DNA of 64,000 nt, taken from DATKKK01 sp964354625 (GTDB lineage: Archaea > Thermoproteota > Bathyarchaeia > Bathyarchaeales > Bathycorpusculaceae). A program made the translations under genes and the position numbers. The notes under the pieces were generated by a model. The model worked only from the letters and a program-made list of their open reading frames with translations, did not search any database and was not told where the DNA came from. The stretch spans positions 1-64,000 of the forward strand of contig CAYHAK010000001.1 of assembly GCA_964354625.1 (NCBI GenBank). Reading direction: 5' to 3'. How positions within the stretch are numbered: the first letter of the stretch is position 1; each line of letters starts with the position of its first letter. Positions 8,698-18,344 of the stretch are shown one piece after another.

Positions 8698-11016
8698 TCA
8701 GCTCCCGGTCGTCACCGAAACCGTCGGTGGGTACTCGACGCATATCCATAACCCTGTCCTCTTGCCGGCATCGACCTTGTGGATTGGCGTTGACCCATCA
8801 TACGTCACGACTGCACCATACCAAGTAACGTCAAGAGCAGACGTAAACTGAGCTGGGAATCTCGTTATCGGTAGCAGCTCAATCGTTCTAGCAGTCGCGT
8901 CCACTTTGAGCCCCCCCGTCTTGCTCCCAGAAAGAGCATCAAAACGGTAAAGCTGCTGGTTGGCGCTACTCGTGAACATTATGCCAGTGCCTTTTGCTGA
9001 CGAGTTAAACTGGCTCCAGTGATGCTCCCACACCGAGGCTGAATAGTTGTAGAATGTGCCTGTTGCTGTCGAGACCACAGGATATCCGCTTAACGTGCCA
9101 TTTTCGGTCTGAGGCAGACCCGATGAGGCCGTCAGCTTAATCGGGCACAAGTCTATGATGCTACGGCTTTGCAGCGACTGCACGAACATTAGATGCAGCT
9201 GATACGTGTAGTAGGTCACGTTGGCAGGAAGCGTGATAACGATCTGCGAATAGACGTTAGGACAGTTCGAGATTCCATTAGACCATTCAGCCTCCTGATG
9301 TATCACGTCTCTGACGATGCCGTGATGAATGATGTAGGCCAAGTTCGACCCATAAGTAGGCGTCTTGCTGTTGATCCTCATGAAATCTGCCTTCGTAGAA
9401 GTGGTGCCAGAAATTGACGTTAGCCAATTACCCAAGACTAGAGTAAGCTTCCCGTTGGTCAATGTCCCATTTGCAGGGTTGTCATTCTTGAAATATCGGT
9501 TGGTGAAAGCATAAGCGGTCTGCTTCGCTGTGTCCACTCCTTCCCACCAGAAAGTGACTTTCGAGGTGTTCTGGTTTGCCAGAAACACCACCATCTGTCT
9601 GTTGCCAAAGACACTTGCGTTGCTAGTCAAGCCGGCTGGAACTTGATAGTTGTTGTTCCAGTCCTCTATCTGGAACGGGACCTCACGGTTCAAGCCGTTT
9701 ATCGTCTGATTCACGTGGATCGTCTTGACTGGGATTGGTGGAACGGGTTTTGCCTGCGTCGTCAGTTGCAGATTCTGGCCCAGCCACCGCATCGTGCCGT
9801 TCTGCAAAAGCTCTATGACTACGGTTGCTCCTTGAAGGCCAGCGTAGATGTCTGCGCTCTGGCTATGGACTGTGACATATATTGCATCGACGTTGGCGTC
9901 CTCAGGAGAGCCATCATCGCTGTTCCTGAAGCGTATGTTGGTGGTGTTGAGGTTGCTCCAAGTCCATGACGTCCTTAGGCCTGTAGCGTCGTAAGCTCTC
10001 TTCAGTGGAGACACTGCAGTCCCGCCTTCCGGCAGGTCCTCGATCTTATTCCAGCTTCCGCTATCGAGTTGGCAGTACCACCCCAAAGATCCTGAAACCG
10101 AGCCGTAGTATGTGATGTTGAAGAATACTTGCTTGATGTTTCCAGTTCCTCCTTGATAATCGGTCACGTCGCAGGTGGCATCTTTGCCGAGAGTTGCATA
10201 GTTCCCATTTGGTGCACCGAGCGTCGCTGGCGCCGTTCCTGTCACGGCATATTTGGCCTGCGTACTCGTCGTCCCCCACTCGAGCGTGCACGAGTAGTGG
10301 CTGAAGGAGGAAGCCACGACTATAATGCCTCTTGGGTCTTCCACTTGTATGACGTAAGAATACGGGTCTACCCCGGATGGAACATCGATAACGTATGTGC
10401 CGTTCGCAAATGCACTGGGTTCACTGCTTGGGGTCGCCAGTTCCCAAGTCGAGTCCGAGTACTCATAACGATAGAACTTGAAGTTCTCTCTTCCAAGATT
10501 TATGACAGGCTCGTCATCATCCTTTGTTATGCTCAAGTGCGCCGTGTTACCGGTCACACTGCTTGCGATTTCTACATGTAGCTTGCATGAGGTTTCGTAG
10601 GCTATTCCATAAATCCCCAAGCCTGTCAGGTTGTAGTTCACAGCAAGGTTTCCGGTACTATAGCTACTGTTCGTAAACCAGTTCGTGAGCATGTCCGAAT
10701 CGTTCACGTTGTAGGACGTTCCCCATTGAGGATGCATGCTCGCGATGTTGACCAATCCGCTTCGTAGGTATTCCAAGGCAAGCATTCTTGCATAGGTCGA
10801 GTTGCCAGTGACTCGCAGAACCGAACCATAGTAGCCCACCGTGAAGCCCAAGATCTGCTTTATGGCGAAGTTGGTTTCATCTATTGCGCTGAGAACCTGT
10901 GGTTGATCGCGAATCTGGCTGTTGCGGATAGTGGAATAGGTTACTACAACGGTGCCTATCAGGATTATTGCTACAAACAAGGCCGCGACAATTGAGAACT
11001 GGCCCTTGTTGTTCAT
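8698..11016 (-). CDS. Very large pilin-like exported protein (772 aa)
   Basis: A 772-residue protein with a short N-terminus NNKGQFSIVAALFVAIILIG resembling a class III (pilin) leader, followed by one hydrophobic helix. The rest is Ser/Thr/Asn-rich beta-type sequence with many N-x-S/T sequons and almost no cysteine. I do not recognise a named domain. Position between a membrane-anchored protein (2 bases away) and the pilin suggests a tip adhesin or large minor pilin. The start ATG at 11016 has GGAGG nine bases upstream. At nearly five times pilin size it is unusual for an assembled subunit. Confidence 0.75.
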   Translation of the reverse strand: MNNKGQFSIVAALFVAIILIGTVVVTYSTIRNSQIRDQPQVLSAIDETNFAIKQILGFTVGYYGSVLRVTGNSTYARMLALEYLRSGLVNIASMHPQWGTSYNVNDSDMLTNWFTNSSYSTGNLAVNYNLTGLGIYGIAYETSCKLHVEIASSVTGNTAHLSITKDDDEPVINLGRENFKFYRYEYSDSTWELATPSSEPSAFANGTYVIDVPSGVDPYSYVIQVEDPRGIIVVASSFSHYSCTLEWGTTSTQAKYAVTGTAPATLGAPNGNYATLGKDATCDVTDYQGGTGNIKQVFFNITYYGSVSGSLGWYCQLDSGSWNKIEDLPEGGTAVSPLKRAYDATGLRTSWTWSNLNTTNIRFRNSDDGSPEDANVDAIYVTVHSQSADIYAGLQGATVVIELLQNGTMRWLGQNLQLTTQAKPVPPIPVKTIHVNQTINGLNREVPFQIEDWNNNYQVPAGLTSNASVFGNRQMVVFLANQNTSKVTFWWEGVDTAKQTAYAFTNRYFKNDNPANGTLTNGKLTLVLGNWLTSISGTTSTKADFMRINSKTPTYGSNLAYIIHHGIVRDVIHQEAEWSNGISNCPNVYSQIVITLPANVTYYTYQLHLMFVQSLQSRSIIDLCPIKLTASSGLPQTENGTLSGYPVVSTATGTFYNYSASVWEHHWSQFNSSAKGTGIMFTSSANQQLYRFDALSGSKTGGLKVDATARTIELLPITRFPAQFTSALDVTWYGAVVTYDGSTPIHKVDAGKRTGLWICVEYPPTVSVTTGS

Positions 11017-11018
11017 CC

Positions 11019-12338
11019 CTATATGCCTCCTGTCTGCCCAAGCTGCAAAACAGCAAGTCGAGAGGTTCCAGCGGCCGAGTAATCAGAACGGTACAGTCTA
11101 GGCTGGTAGTAGGCCAGAAGACCAACCGCAGTAAGCCTGACATCAGGTGTTCTAGTCAACCCCAATGCAAGAAATGAGCCTGTGACGGCCGTACCGCCTC
11201 CAGACACGTGCCTGTAGACCGCTCCAGGAATCCAAGAGCCAACTTGGTTGAACACGCTCAACCCGACTGCAAGATTGAAGCCCGTCAGTATCGACGTTGG
11301 CAGCGCCCTCGTCGAAGTCTGATAAGGAGAAGGGTAGATTCCATAGTAGTTGGAGTAGTATGAAGCCTCAGATGAAAGGTAGACGACTCCAGGGCTGCCT
11401 GTGGAGCTAGTGCTATAGGAATAAGGCTGATTGTCCAGGCCTTGAAGGAACGCTTGAAGGCCGTAGCTTCCGACCATCCTCATTCCATAGATTCCCCAGC
11501 TGTTCTGATTGCCTGAAAACGTTGCAGTGTTGCTAGCGTAGTATAATGGCCACCCAACTATGCTGGCCCAAGTCCAGTTGTACTGATGCACCCTTAGGCC
11601 TAGAGTGTGACAGTACCGAGCATAAGAGGTGTGAGTTGCGTCATATCCCACGCTTGAACTGCTGTAGTAGCCTGCAGGGATCGGCACGGCCTCTCCGAAG
11701 GTGTTTATCACCACAGCATTCCTCAATGTTTCACCTTGCAGTGCTGTGCCGTTGAGTATTTTTCCGAGCTGTGTAGTGTTTTGCACCATTATGGTGGCTT
11801 CGAAGTACGGTGAAAGGAGGTTTCTCAGATCCTTCGCCAGACCTTGCGCGGTGTAGCCAGTGATCCACCATCCGTTAGCATCACTGCAATTCAATATGTA
11901 CAAGGTTCCTCCGCCCCACTGTTCGCCTATCTTCTCTGGCGTCACGCTGAAAGTCACGTTGGACGAGGCCACAAGATACGAAGACGCATCAGAACCTACA
12001 CCAAGGCTTTCAGCGTTCGAGATAGATTTCTTCGCACTATACAACATATTTTCTCCGTTCAGAACTTCGTAGATAGTCAAGTTGTAAACGATGTTCGGAG
12101 GAAGACACGCAGACAAGGCAACCTGAAGTTCAGCCCACTCAGAGTCGCTTGACGGCTTGAAGACAATCTCGCTAAGGTCATAGTCAGCATCCAGCGTTTG
12201 AAGCGTCGTCAACGCCAGTCTTCTGAGGTTTAGCGGTGAGACTTGTCGCGGTGAAGGCAGGACCGCGAAAAGAGAGGCTATTATGAAGGCGCTTGTGATG
12301 ATGATGATCACGAGAAATATCTCGACTGTCCGCATCAT
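11019..12338 (-). CDS. Membrane-anchored exported protein of the pilus operon
   Basis: A 439-residue protein with one N-terminal transmembrane helix (RTVEIFLVIIIITSAFIIAS) and a long extracellular part, rich in Ser, Tyr and Gly (notably SYYSNYYGIYPSP) and in N-x-S/T sequons. It follows the upstream gene without a gap, so it is co-translated. No characterised family is recognised. The helix at the extreme N-terminus is the arrangement of minor pilins, but a clear processing site is not visible. Probable pilus accessory or surface component. Confidence 0.7.
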   Translation of the reverse strand: MMRTVEIFLVIIIITSAFIIASLFAVLPSPRQVSPLNLRRLALTTLQTLDADYDLSEIVFKPSSDSEWAELQVALSACLPPNIVYNLTIYEVLNGENMLYSAKKSISNAESLGVGSDASSYLVASSNVTFSVTPEKIGEQWGGGTLYILNCSDANGWWITGYTAQGLAKDLRNLLSPYFEATIMVQNTTQLGKILNGTALQGETLRNAVVINTFGEAVPIPAGYYSSSSVGYDATHTSYARYCHTLGLRVHQYNWTWASIVGWPLYYASNTATFSGNQNSWGIYGMRMVGSYGLQAFLQGLDNQPYSYSTSSTGSPGVVYLSSEASYYSNYYGIYPSPYQTSTRALPTSILTGFNLAVGLSVFNQVGSWIPGAVYRHVSGGGTAVTGSFLALGLTRTPDVRLTAVGLLAYYQPRLYRSDYSAAGTSRLAVLQLGQTGGI

Positions 12339-12339
12339 A

Positions 12340-13563
12340 CTAAGATACCACCGAATAGCCCGCCAAGCTCCACAGCGAGAGCATTGCCCTGTAAGCTATA
12401 CCGTTAACCAGGACTAGGCGTGTGTCAGTCGCAACCCACTCCTTACCAAACGGGCTGTCGCCGAAAGTCACTGGAAAAGCCATGGAGCTTATGCCCCAAG
12501 GCATCAACACAACGCCATACTCGTTGTTGCTTTCATAAGTGATTATCAGAATGCCCGGATTGTAGGTCGGAATGGTTACTGTTTTGTATGGCTGTCCATT
12601 TCCGTAGTTGACCTTGTCTGTTTTTCCCGTGGAATTCTCCATAGGCATCTCGCGTAACGTAAAGTCCTCCGTGAGAAGCACGAAAGTTGCATTGTAGAAC
12701 ACTGCTGATTCAGGAGGCCCGAAATTGTGCACGTCATAACTGTGCGCAAGTATCACTCGCCTGTCTGCGAAACTGTCAATGAGAGGCAACACGTACCTCT
12801 TATCGGAGGTTACACGTTCGTGGTAGCCTATTCCGATGAGTCCGCTCAGATGCGCATATGCGACTAAGGCGTAGGAATCTGTCGAAGTGACTCCATGGAA
12901 GCTGAGCACAGCCTCGCCTTCAGCATCTGCGAAAGCGGTGCCAAATGAGCTTGAGTATGATGGGTACTGCCCTTGGCCTTTCGGGACAACCTTGAGAAAA
13001 CAGTAGCTCACTGTAGCGTTTGAAAGTGGAAATCCTGTTCCCGTGACGCTGACCGTAAGAGTCAGCGGGTTTGCTGAGCGTGTTTCCTTCACGCTGACTG
13101 CTACTATCGGCATGATCGTTAGTTGGAACCCATATGTATTGTTTATTCCAAGCAATTTCGTGGCTATTGAGTAGTTGATTGCCTTGGTGTAGGGTACAAA
13201 TAGGAAATTGCCGAATCCCATGCTCATGTTGCTGTATGTAAATCCCGTTTTCGGATAGGTTATCGGTGTTCCGGTAGATGATACCAACCGCATGAGCGAG
13301 TACGGACTGAGCCTGTACTGCGTGAACTCCGGATCCTGCAGTCCGAAACTTGTGGGCGTGCTGCTTGTTTTCCCCCATTCAAGTGGATTTCCAGGGTTCA
13401 ATAACATGCCGTCGAGTAAGTCGCTGCACCTGGTCGCAATGTATCTGTGGCGTTGATAGAGAATCGCGGTTTGGATCGTTTGGTTAAAAAGACTTATGAA
13501 AAGCAGTATTGCTCCTAGGAAAACTGTGACGGAGATCATATGATCTATTGTTGCACCAGTCAT
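12340..13563 (-). CDS. Membrane-anchored pilin-like protein of the pilus operon
   Basis: A 407-residue protein. Residues 8-30 form a hydrophobic helix (DHMISVTVFLGAILLFISLF), followed by an amphipathic stretch and a beta-rich ectodomain with an Ig-like piece near LTLTVSVTGTGFPLSNATVS (about residue 165). ATG at 13563 has GAGAGGA upstream. Its N-terminal layout resembles the small pilin-like proteins in haloarchaeal and methanogen pilB-pilC operons, by recollection. The exact function is unknown. Confidence 0.7.
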   Translation of the reverse strand: MTGATIDHMISVTVFLGAILLFISLFNQTIQTAILYQRHRYIATRCSDLLDGMLLNPGNPLEWGKTSSTPTSFGLQDPEFTQYRLSPYSLMRLVSSTGTPITYPKTGFTYSNMSMGFGNFLFVPYTKAINYSIATKLLGINNTYGFQLTIMPIVAVSVKETRSANPLTLTVSVTGTGFPLSNATVSYCFLKVVPKGQGQYPSYSSSFGTAFADAEGEAVLSFHGVTSTDSYALVAYAHLSGLIGIGYHERVTSDKRYVLPLIDSFADRRVILAHSYDVHNFGPPESAVFYNATFVLLTEDFTLREMPMENSTGKTDKVNYGNGQPYKTVTIPTYNPGILIITYESNNEYGVVLMPWGISSMAFPVTFGDSPFGKEWVATDTRLVLVNGIAYRAMLSLWSLAGYSVVS

Positions 13564-13578
13564 CTTGATTTCTTCCTC

Positions 13579-14073
13579 TCATTCGCCAAATTGCAGGCGT
13601 ATGTTCATCGTACCATTCGGGAATGAAGACTTCTCAGCGCTGACGCATGCGCTTGTGGAGTTGCTCACGAAGCTCGAGGCTTGCCACTGGACATTGGGGC
13701 CTAGAATGACTGAGGAATGCACCGTTGTGCCCGTGTTCGCCAACGTGACGGTTAACTCCAGAATCTTGCTCGAGTTTAGCGTCGGGCCTAGAACCGTTCG
13801 CAATGTTGCAGTTCCTATGTAGTAGTTGTTTTCTATGAACGGTGGAAGCCCAGGCGAATATGTTACCTTCCCAGTCGATATGGTTTCGTGATTCAGTGAG
13901 AAATACAGTTGCTGCATGGTGCTTCCTAGGTGGCTGGCTGCGTCTTGAAGTGCGATGGTTCTGCGTGAATCAACCCAGATATTCATTAGTAAGTTTGCTG
14001 CCAACGGGAATAGGAATATCTGCAGGATCAACACGGGCATCATTATCATGTATTCGATAGTTATGTGTGCCAT
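13579..14073 (-). CDS. Small pilin-like / TadE-like protein
   Basis: A 164-residue protein beginning MAHITIEYMIMMPVLILQIF: a very short leader, an acidic residue early in the helix (the conserved Glu of pilins) and one hydrophobic helix. The ectodomain is about 130 residues with sequons NST and NGT. The start ATG at 14073 has GGAGG seven bases upstream. Size and N-terminus suit a minor pilin or pseudopilin assembled by the ATPase and platform encoded just before it. Confidence 0.75.
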   Translation of the reverse strand: MAHITIEYMIMMPVLILQIFLFPLAANLLMNIWVDSRRTIALQDAASHLGSTMQQLYFSLNHETISTGKVTYSPGLPPFIENNYYIGTATLRTVLGPTLNSSKILELTVTLANTGTTVHSSVILGPNVQWQASSFVSNSTSACVSAEKSSFPNGTMNIRLQFGE

Positions 14074-14094
14074 TCATAGTCCTCCAAACAAGAG

Positions 14095-14955
14095 CTACAT
14101 GTGCAGCCCTAGCGAAACGAGCACCTCACCAGTGTAGAACTGCATGATAGAGCCGTCTGGAACATCAATCTCCTTTGCGATGCTATCAAAGCCGAAGAAG
14201 CTTTGATCGAATCCCAGAGTGGCCTTCGGATTGGAAATCTGAATCTTGATCTTGTTAATCCCGCTTTCGGTCTTTACCGAAACCGTGTTTCCAGCGAGAG
14301 TTATGGACTGCGAATGGCGAGGATTGGTGCCGGAAGAGAGAATAGGAAGATAGAATTTGAAATAGTTCTTGACTTCTCCGTTTGCAGAAATGGTCGAATT
14401 GAGCATTCTGACTGACGGTGCAGCCACCACTCTGATGTAGTTGCCGTCGTTCATCGGTAGCTTCTCAATCACGAATATGTGGCATACAGGCGCCGAGGTG
14501 CCCTTCTGAAGGAAAGAACGATCTGATGAAGGCAAAATGCGCTCGCTATAGCCGTTCCCGACCGAGTACCTACCAATAGGCATGTTGAACAGAACAATGC
14601 CAGTGCTATAGTTCGCAATGAAAACGTACCCTGCACCTCTGTCCACGTAAACGCTGTATTTCAGTGCCACAGACTCGAAATTGACGAAGCCATCCCTGCT
14701 CGCGTAGCGGACCGTCTGGGTTCGCCCGATAGTCCAGGCAACATCGTCCATTTGAAGGCCAGTCGTCTGCATGAACTGTTTCATGGCACTAAACTCGTTC
14801 TCAGCCAATCGCGCGTTCAGGAAATTATTAGCGAAGACAATCGTGACGAGCAGGAGAACTACGACAGCGCTTGTAAGGATGACCGAAGAGATGGCTGGAC
14901 TGACCGCCTTTTTGTTGCTCTCCAGATCGTGCAGCAGACTTCTTGTCTTCGTCAT
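14095..14955 (-). CDS. Type IV pilin-like protein (archaeal pilin N-terminal domain)
   Basis: A 286-residue protein with the archaeal pilin signature SNKKAVSPAISSVILTSAVV and a long hydrophobic helix (about residues 18-42), followed by a beta-rich ectodomain. The frame is open further upstream into the platform gene, but ATG at 14955 is preceded by AGGAGG and restores a normal leader (MTKTRSLLHDLESNKKA), so I place the start there. It is a second pilin-type subunit beside that at 8118-8597, and larger. Confidence 0.8.
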   Translation of the reverse strand: MTKTRSLLHDLESNKKAVSPAISSVILTSAVVVLLLVTIVFANNFLNARLAENEFSAMKQFMQTTGLQMDDVAWTIGRTQTVRYASRDGFVNFESVALKYSVYVDRGAGYVFIANYSTGIVLFNMPIGRYSVGNGYSERILPSSDRSFLQKGTSAPVCHIFVIEKLPMNDGNYIRVVAAPSVRMLNSTISANGEVKNYFKFYLPILSSGTNPRHSQSITLAGNTVSVKTESGINKIKIQISNPKATLGFDQSFFGFDSIAKEIDVPDGSIMQFYTGEVLVSLGLHM

Positions 14956-14966
14956 TTTTCCTCCTG

Positions 14967-16664
14967 TCAGAATTTTATGAACATCGGCACCAGTTTTGCC
15001 GCGACGACTGCAATGATCACCAGTAGAGCTGCGTGCTTGAAGCCTGCTGCAACCGATTCTTCGCTGATCTTGCCTGCAACCAGTCCGATCAAGTAGCTGT
15101 GGAAAATGCATGATGTGACAAAGATGGTTATCATTGGGCCTAGGTCCTTTGGCGTGCCTGTTTCGGCCACGCCGAGTGTGCCCGACGTAAAACCGATCAT
15201 CATCGTTGTCGTCGCCACGAGGAGAATTGCAGCGAAATAGGGCATCAATATGTAAGGACGCACTGCCATTTTCTTTTCCTTCTCAACTTCCTGAGTCAGG
15301 TTGTTGAACCTCGCTAACGATTCAATCATGGCTATCGTGCCTCCTCCAACGTCGATCGTTTCAACCAGCAGGAACATGATAATCTGTGTCATCCAGCTTC
15401 GCGTTCGTTTGAGAAAGTCCATTATCACCTTTCTGACAGGGACTCCCCACGAAATCTCCGAACTGATCTTGCGAAGCTCCTTCGTGAACTCTCCATAATC
15501 ACGGTGCGCAAGGCTTTCGATACATTTTTCAGGGGATAGGCCAGTCTTTCTGACTTCGGTTAAGTCTCTCAGAAAGCTGTTGATGCCTGCCTCTGTGCTT
15601 GTTTTCTTGGCCGATAGCCTAGCATGTAAGACGGCAGCTGGCGCAGTTGCCACGAACAATGCTACCGCAATAGCTATAGGCAAATCAACGTACGTCTGGA
15701 TCGGGTTAAGGAAGGGGATGTCTATGAGTCCCATGAAATCCGTAAGCAGGAGGAAAAGCGTTATCGCGATTGCGCTGCAAATCCCGAAGACTTTGTAGGG
15801 ACGCGTCTCAACAACCGGCGTCTTAGGTTGCATGCTATGCGCGAGGTAAATGAACATCATTGAAAGCGCGGGCGTGAATAGGTAGGTGTAGAGGATTATG
15901 CCTGAGGACAGACCCATGCCAACGCTATAAATTGATTCGACGCTGAAAAGGATGTAGAAACATAGCGACATCAATACCATTACGATGATGAACGTTTCCA
16001 GAAGCATTCCGAGTCTCTCAGCAGCGGCCATGACGCGCAAGGCTCTGGTCTTGAAAATGTCCTCAGCTTTCCTTTCCAGAAAGTGCCCGATGTCGCCGCC
16101 TATTATTACTGTTGAGGCGTAGCCGCAAAGGAAGTCCTTGTAGATGTCCAGAGGGTTCTTTTTCGCCGCGCCCTCCAAGGCCGAGAGAGGATCTATACCG
16201 AAAATCTCCACATCCTTTATGATCTCTCTAGCTTCGCCTCTCATTGCAGGCATCATTTCGACTTCGGAAAGACGTTTGAAGCTGTTGTATGGTGCTATGC
16301 CGCCTGAGGCCATAACACTAATGTAGGCAGCTGCAAAAGGCATCTCCCTTTCAAGACTGCTTGCCCTGTCGCTAGCTCTTGACATGGGTATCAACAGAAA
16401 CCCTATCATCACGTAGAATGGAAGCGGGACCAAGAAGATTATCGGCAAGAATCCGTAGAGGATTACTATGGCTATTGATATCGCTGAGGCTGGGACAGTT
16501 AGTGCGGCAAGGAAGAACATCATTGAAACGTACGTTTCGGGGTAGATTTTGATTTTTGCTCGTTCCAGACAGCCTTTGAATTCAAAAACGTTCCTCAGGA
16601 AGGAGGGGGCCACTCTGCCGAAGAGGCGAAATGACCACGCCTCAAGAGTCTCTAGGTACTGCAA
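14967..16664 (-). CDS. Pilus/secretion membrane platform protein (T2SS-F, TadC/FlaJ-like)
   Basis: A 565-residue polytopic protein with two successive type II secretion F domains (about residues 85-240 and 360-520), each a cytoplasmic helical bundle followed by membrane helices. The fused double-F architecture is typical of archaeal pilus and archaellum platforms. It anchors the ATPase and extracts pilins from the membrane. The start is TTG at 16664 with GAGGTGA seven bases upstream. It overlaps the end of the ATPase gene by 23 bases, showing tight coupling. Confidence 0.87.
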   Translation of the reverse strand: MQYLETLEAWSFRLFGRVAPSFLRNVFEFKGCLERAKIKIYPETYVSMMFFLAALTVPASAISIAIVILYGFLPIIFLVPLPFYVMIGFLLIPMSRASDRASSLEREMPFAAAYISVMASGGIAPYNSFKRLSEVEMMPAMRGEAREIIKDVEIFGIDPLSALEGAAKKNPLDIYKDFLCGYASTVIIGGDIGHFLERKAEDIFKTRALRVMAAAERLGMLLETFIIVMVLMSLCFYILFSVESIYSVGMGLSSGIILYTYLFTPALSMMFIYLAHSMQPKTPVVETRPYKVFGICSAIAITLFLLLTDFMGLIDIPFLNPIQTYVDLPIAIAVALFVATAPAAVLHARLSAKKTSTEAGINSFLRDLTEVRKTGLSPEKCIESLAHRDYGEFTKELRKISSEISWGVPVRKVIMDFLKRTRSWMTQIIMFLLVETIDVGGGTIAMIESLARFNNLTQEVEKEKKMAVRPYILMPYFAAILLVATTTMMIGFTSGTLGVAETGTPKDLGPMITIFVTSCIFHSYLIGLVAGKISEESVAAGFKHAALLVIIAVVAAKLVPMFIKF

Positions 16665-18270
16665 TGGCTCTCACCTCTTCTCCTGCAAGAATCTTTTCAT
16701 AGATCTGCTTCGGTCTAGCCGAATACTCCGCGATTATCGCAGCTACGTCCCTGTAGCTTCGGATGTTGCGCTCGCGCATCCAGTGCAGAACGTCTTTTCG
16801 CCTGCCTATCTCGACCTGCAGATCTTTCTTGTTGGTGCCCAACCTCTCAGACATCGAAGACAGTAGGACGCTTTTGTCGAATGTTGCCAGGTGTTCGTCT
16901 TTGGCTGGGTCCCATTTGAAGATTCCTCTGTAGTCTTCGAAGTCCGCGATTTCGCTGACGTTCATGACGCGTCGGTAGGCTTTCTTTTCGGTGCCTTTGA
17001 TGAGGTGAACCCTTTGGATAGACATTATGACATTCATTAGTGGAATGTAGGCTGGCGCGATTTCCATGGGTTTTTGCGTTAGACGCTTGATGGCTGAGTC
17101 CACGTTTTCGGCGTGCATCGTGGCCATGCCTCCGTGTCCTGTGGCCAAGGCTTGGAATAGCACGTAAGCTTCTTGGCCTCTTACCTCGCCCACTATGAGT
17201 ATGTCAGGTCGGTGCCTCATTGAAGTCTTCACTAGATCGAAGAGCGCCACTTCACCGACGCTGCTTCCACCCAGACCATAGCTTTGTCGGGCGATGAGTG
17301 AAACCCAGTTGTCGTGCGGCAAGTTTAGCTCTGCCGTTTCCTCAATTGTGATTATCTTGCTTCCCGGTTTGATCAGACAGGCCAAGGCATTGAGGGCTGT
17401 TGTTTTTCCAGCCGCTGTTCCACCCAGAACCATTATGGAGGCTCTGTTCTCAAGGCATATCCAGAGGTATGCGGCCATTTCCTCCGAGAAAGTGCCTATG
17501 TTAATCAGGTCTATCATTGAATAGGGGTCTTCTCTGAATTTCCTGATAGTGAAAGCTGTTCCGAAGGGCGTGACTTCCCGCCTGTAGCAAACTGCAAGCC
17601 TGTGCTTGCCTGGTAGTGAGGCATCCACTATAGGAAAGGCCGAACTGACGTGTTTTCCAGCCATGTGAACAAGCTTAACGACCATGTTGTCAAGTTCCTC
17701 ATCAGTCCCAAACTCGATGTTTGTTTCAAGGCTTTCATAATTCCTATGCCAAACGTATACAGGCCTGGTGACTCCGTCGCACGAAATGTCTTCATTGTTC
17801 GGGTCTCGCATCAGCGGGTCGATTTGGCCGAACCCGACGAGATCTCTTTCGGCATGATAGAGTATTTTGTACCACGAAACGTCAGGCAGCCAACCGAGGC
17901 TGATACGGTACTTGTCAACGATATTCTTTGCCTCTTCTGCGAAGAACTTTCTAGGGTCGGCGATTTCCGTCTTGGGTGACTCTATCTCTGCGAGCAGAAT
18001 GTCAAGAATGCGATTGTAGACGCTTCTTTCTAGTGGATCTAGCCGAAGCTCATCCAATATGTACTTGTACTCGCCGGTCTTCGGGTTCTGTGCAATGGCG
18101 ACATGAGCAAAGGGTTCATAAAGCGGATACTTTTCAATGATCTTGAAGCCCCTGGGCACTGGCTTCGGTGGGGGTGGTGGGATTGCTACTTTTTCGTGTT
18201 TCCCCAGATTGATCTTGATGCGGACCTTTTTCAGCTTTGCGAGCGATCCTTTGAGTCGGAATTGTGTCAT
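16642..18270 (-). CDS. Type II/IV secretion system ATPase (TadA/FlaI/VirB11-like)
   Basis: A 542-residue hexameric secretion ATPase. An N-terminal Pro-rich stretch (PPPPPKP near residue 33) precedes the N-terminal domain. The motor has Walker A GGTAAGKTT (about residue 293), the Asp box TIEETAEL, Walker B DILIVGEVRG and the His box GHGGMATMHA. It powers pilus assembly at the cytoplasmic face with the platform protein that follows. A GTG at 18288 is in frame, but ATG at 18270 has AGGAGAA just upstream and is preferred. A TATA-like element at 18311-18320 makes this the first gene of the operon. Confidence 0.9.
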   Translation of the reverse strand: MTQFRLKGSLAKLKKVRIKINLGKHEKVAIPPPPPKPVPRGFKIIEKYPLYEPFAHVAIAQNPKTGEYKYILDELRLDPLERSVYNRILDILLAEIESPKTEIADPRKFFAEEAKNIVDKYRISLGWLPDVSWYKILYHAERDLVGFGQIDPLMRDPNNEDISCDGVTRPVYVWHRNYESLETNIEFGTDEELDNMVVKLVHMAGKHVSSAFPIVDASLPGKHRLAVCYRREVTPFGTAFTIRKFREDPYSMIDLINIGTFSEEMAAYLWICLENRASIMVLGGTAAGKTTALNALACLIKPGSKIITIEETAELNLPHDNWVSLIARQSYGLGGSSVGEVALFDLVKTSMRHRPDILIVGEVRGQEAYVLFQALATGHGGMATMHAENVDSAIKRLTQKPMEIAPAYIPLMNVIMSIQRVHLIKGTEKKAYRRVMNVSEIADFEDYRGIFKWDPAKDEHLATFDKSVLLSSMSERLGTNKKDLQVEIGRRKDVLHWMRERNIRSYRDVAAIIAEYSARPKQIYEKILAGEEVRAIAVPRDS

Positions 18271-18310
18271 TGTAGTTCTCCTGTGCACCTATTATTGACA
18301 TGTTCACTCT

Positions 18311-18320
18311 ATTAAATATT
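18311..18320 (-). promoter_or_regulatory. TATA-like promoter of the pilus operon
   Basis: On the minus strand the sequence reads AATATTTAAT, about 40 bases before the ATPase start at 18270. Archaeal initiation about 25 bases downstream would leave a 20-base leader containing the AGGAGAA ribosome site. It separates the pilus operon from the surface-protein gene upstream. Confidence 0.6.
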
Positions 18321-18344
18321 ACGTCTCACGAAACGCTACACACA

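Noticed and set aside
14956..15111. N-terminal extension of the pilin-like protein to 15111
   Set aside because: Overlaps the platform gene; ATG 14955 has AGGAGG and gives a proper pilin leader.
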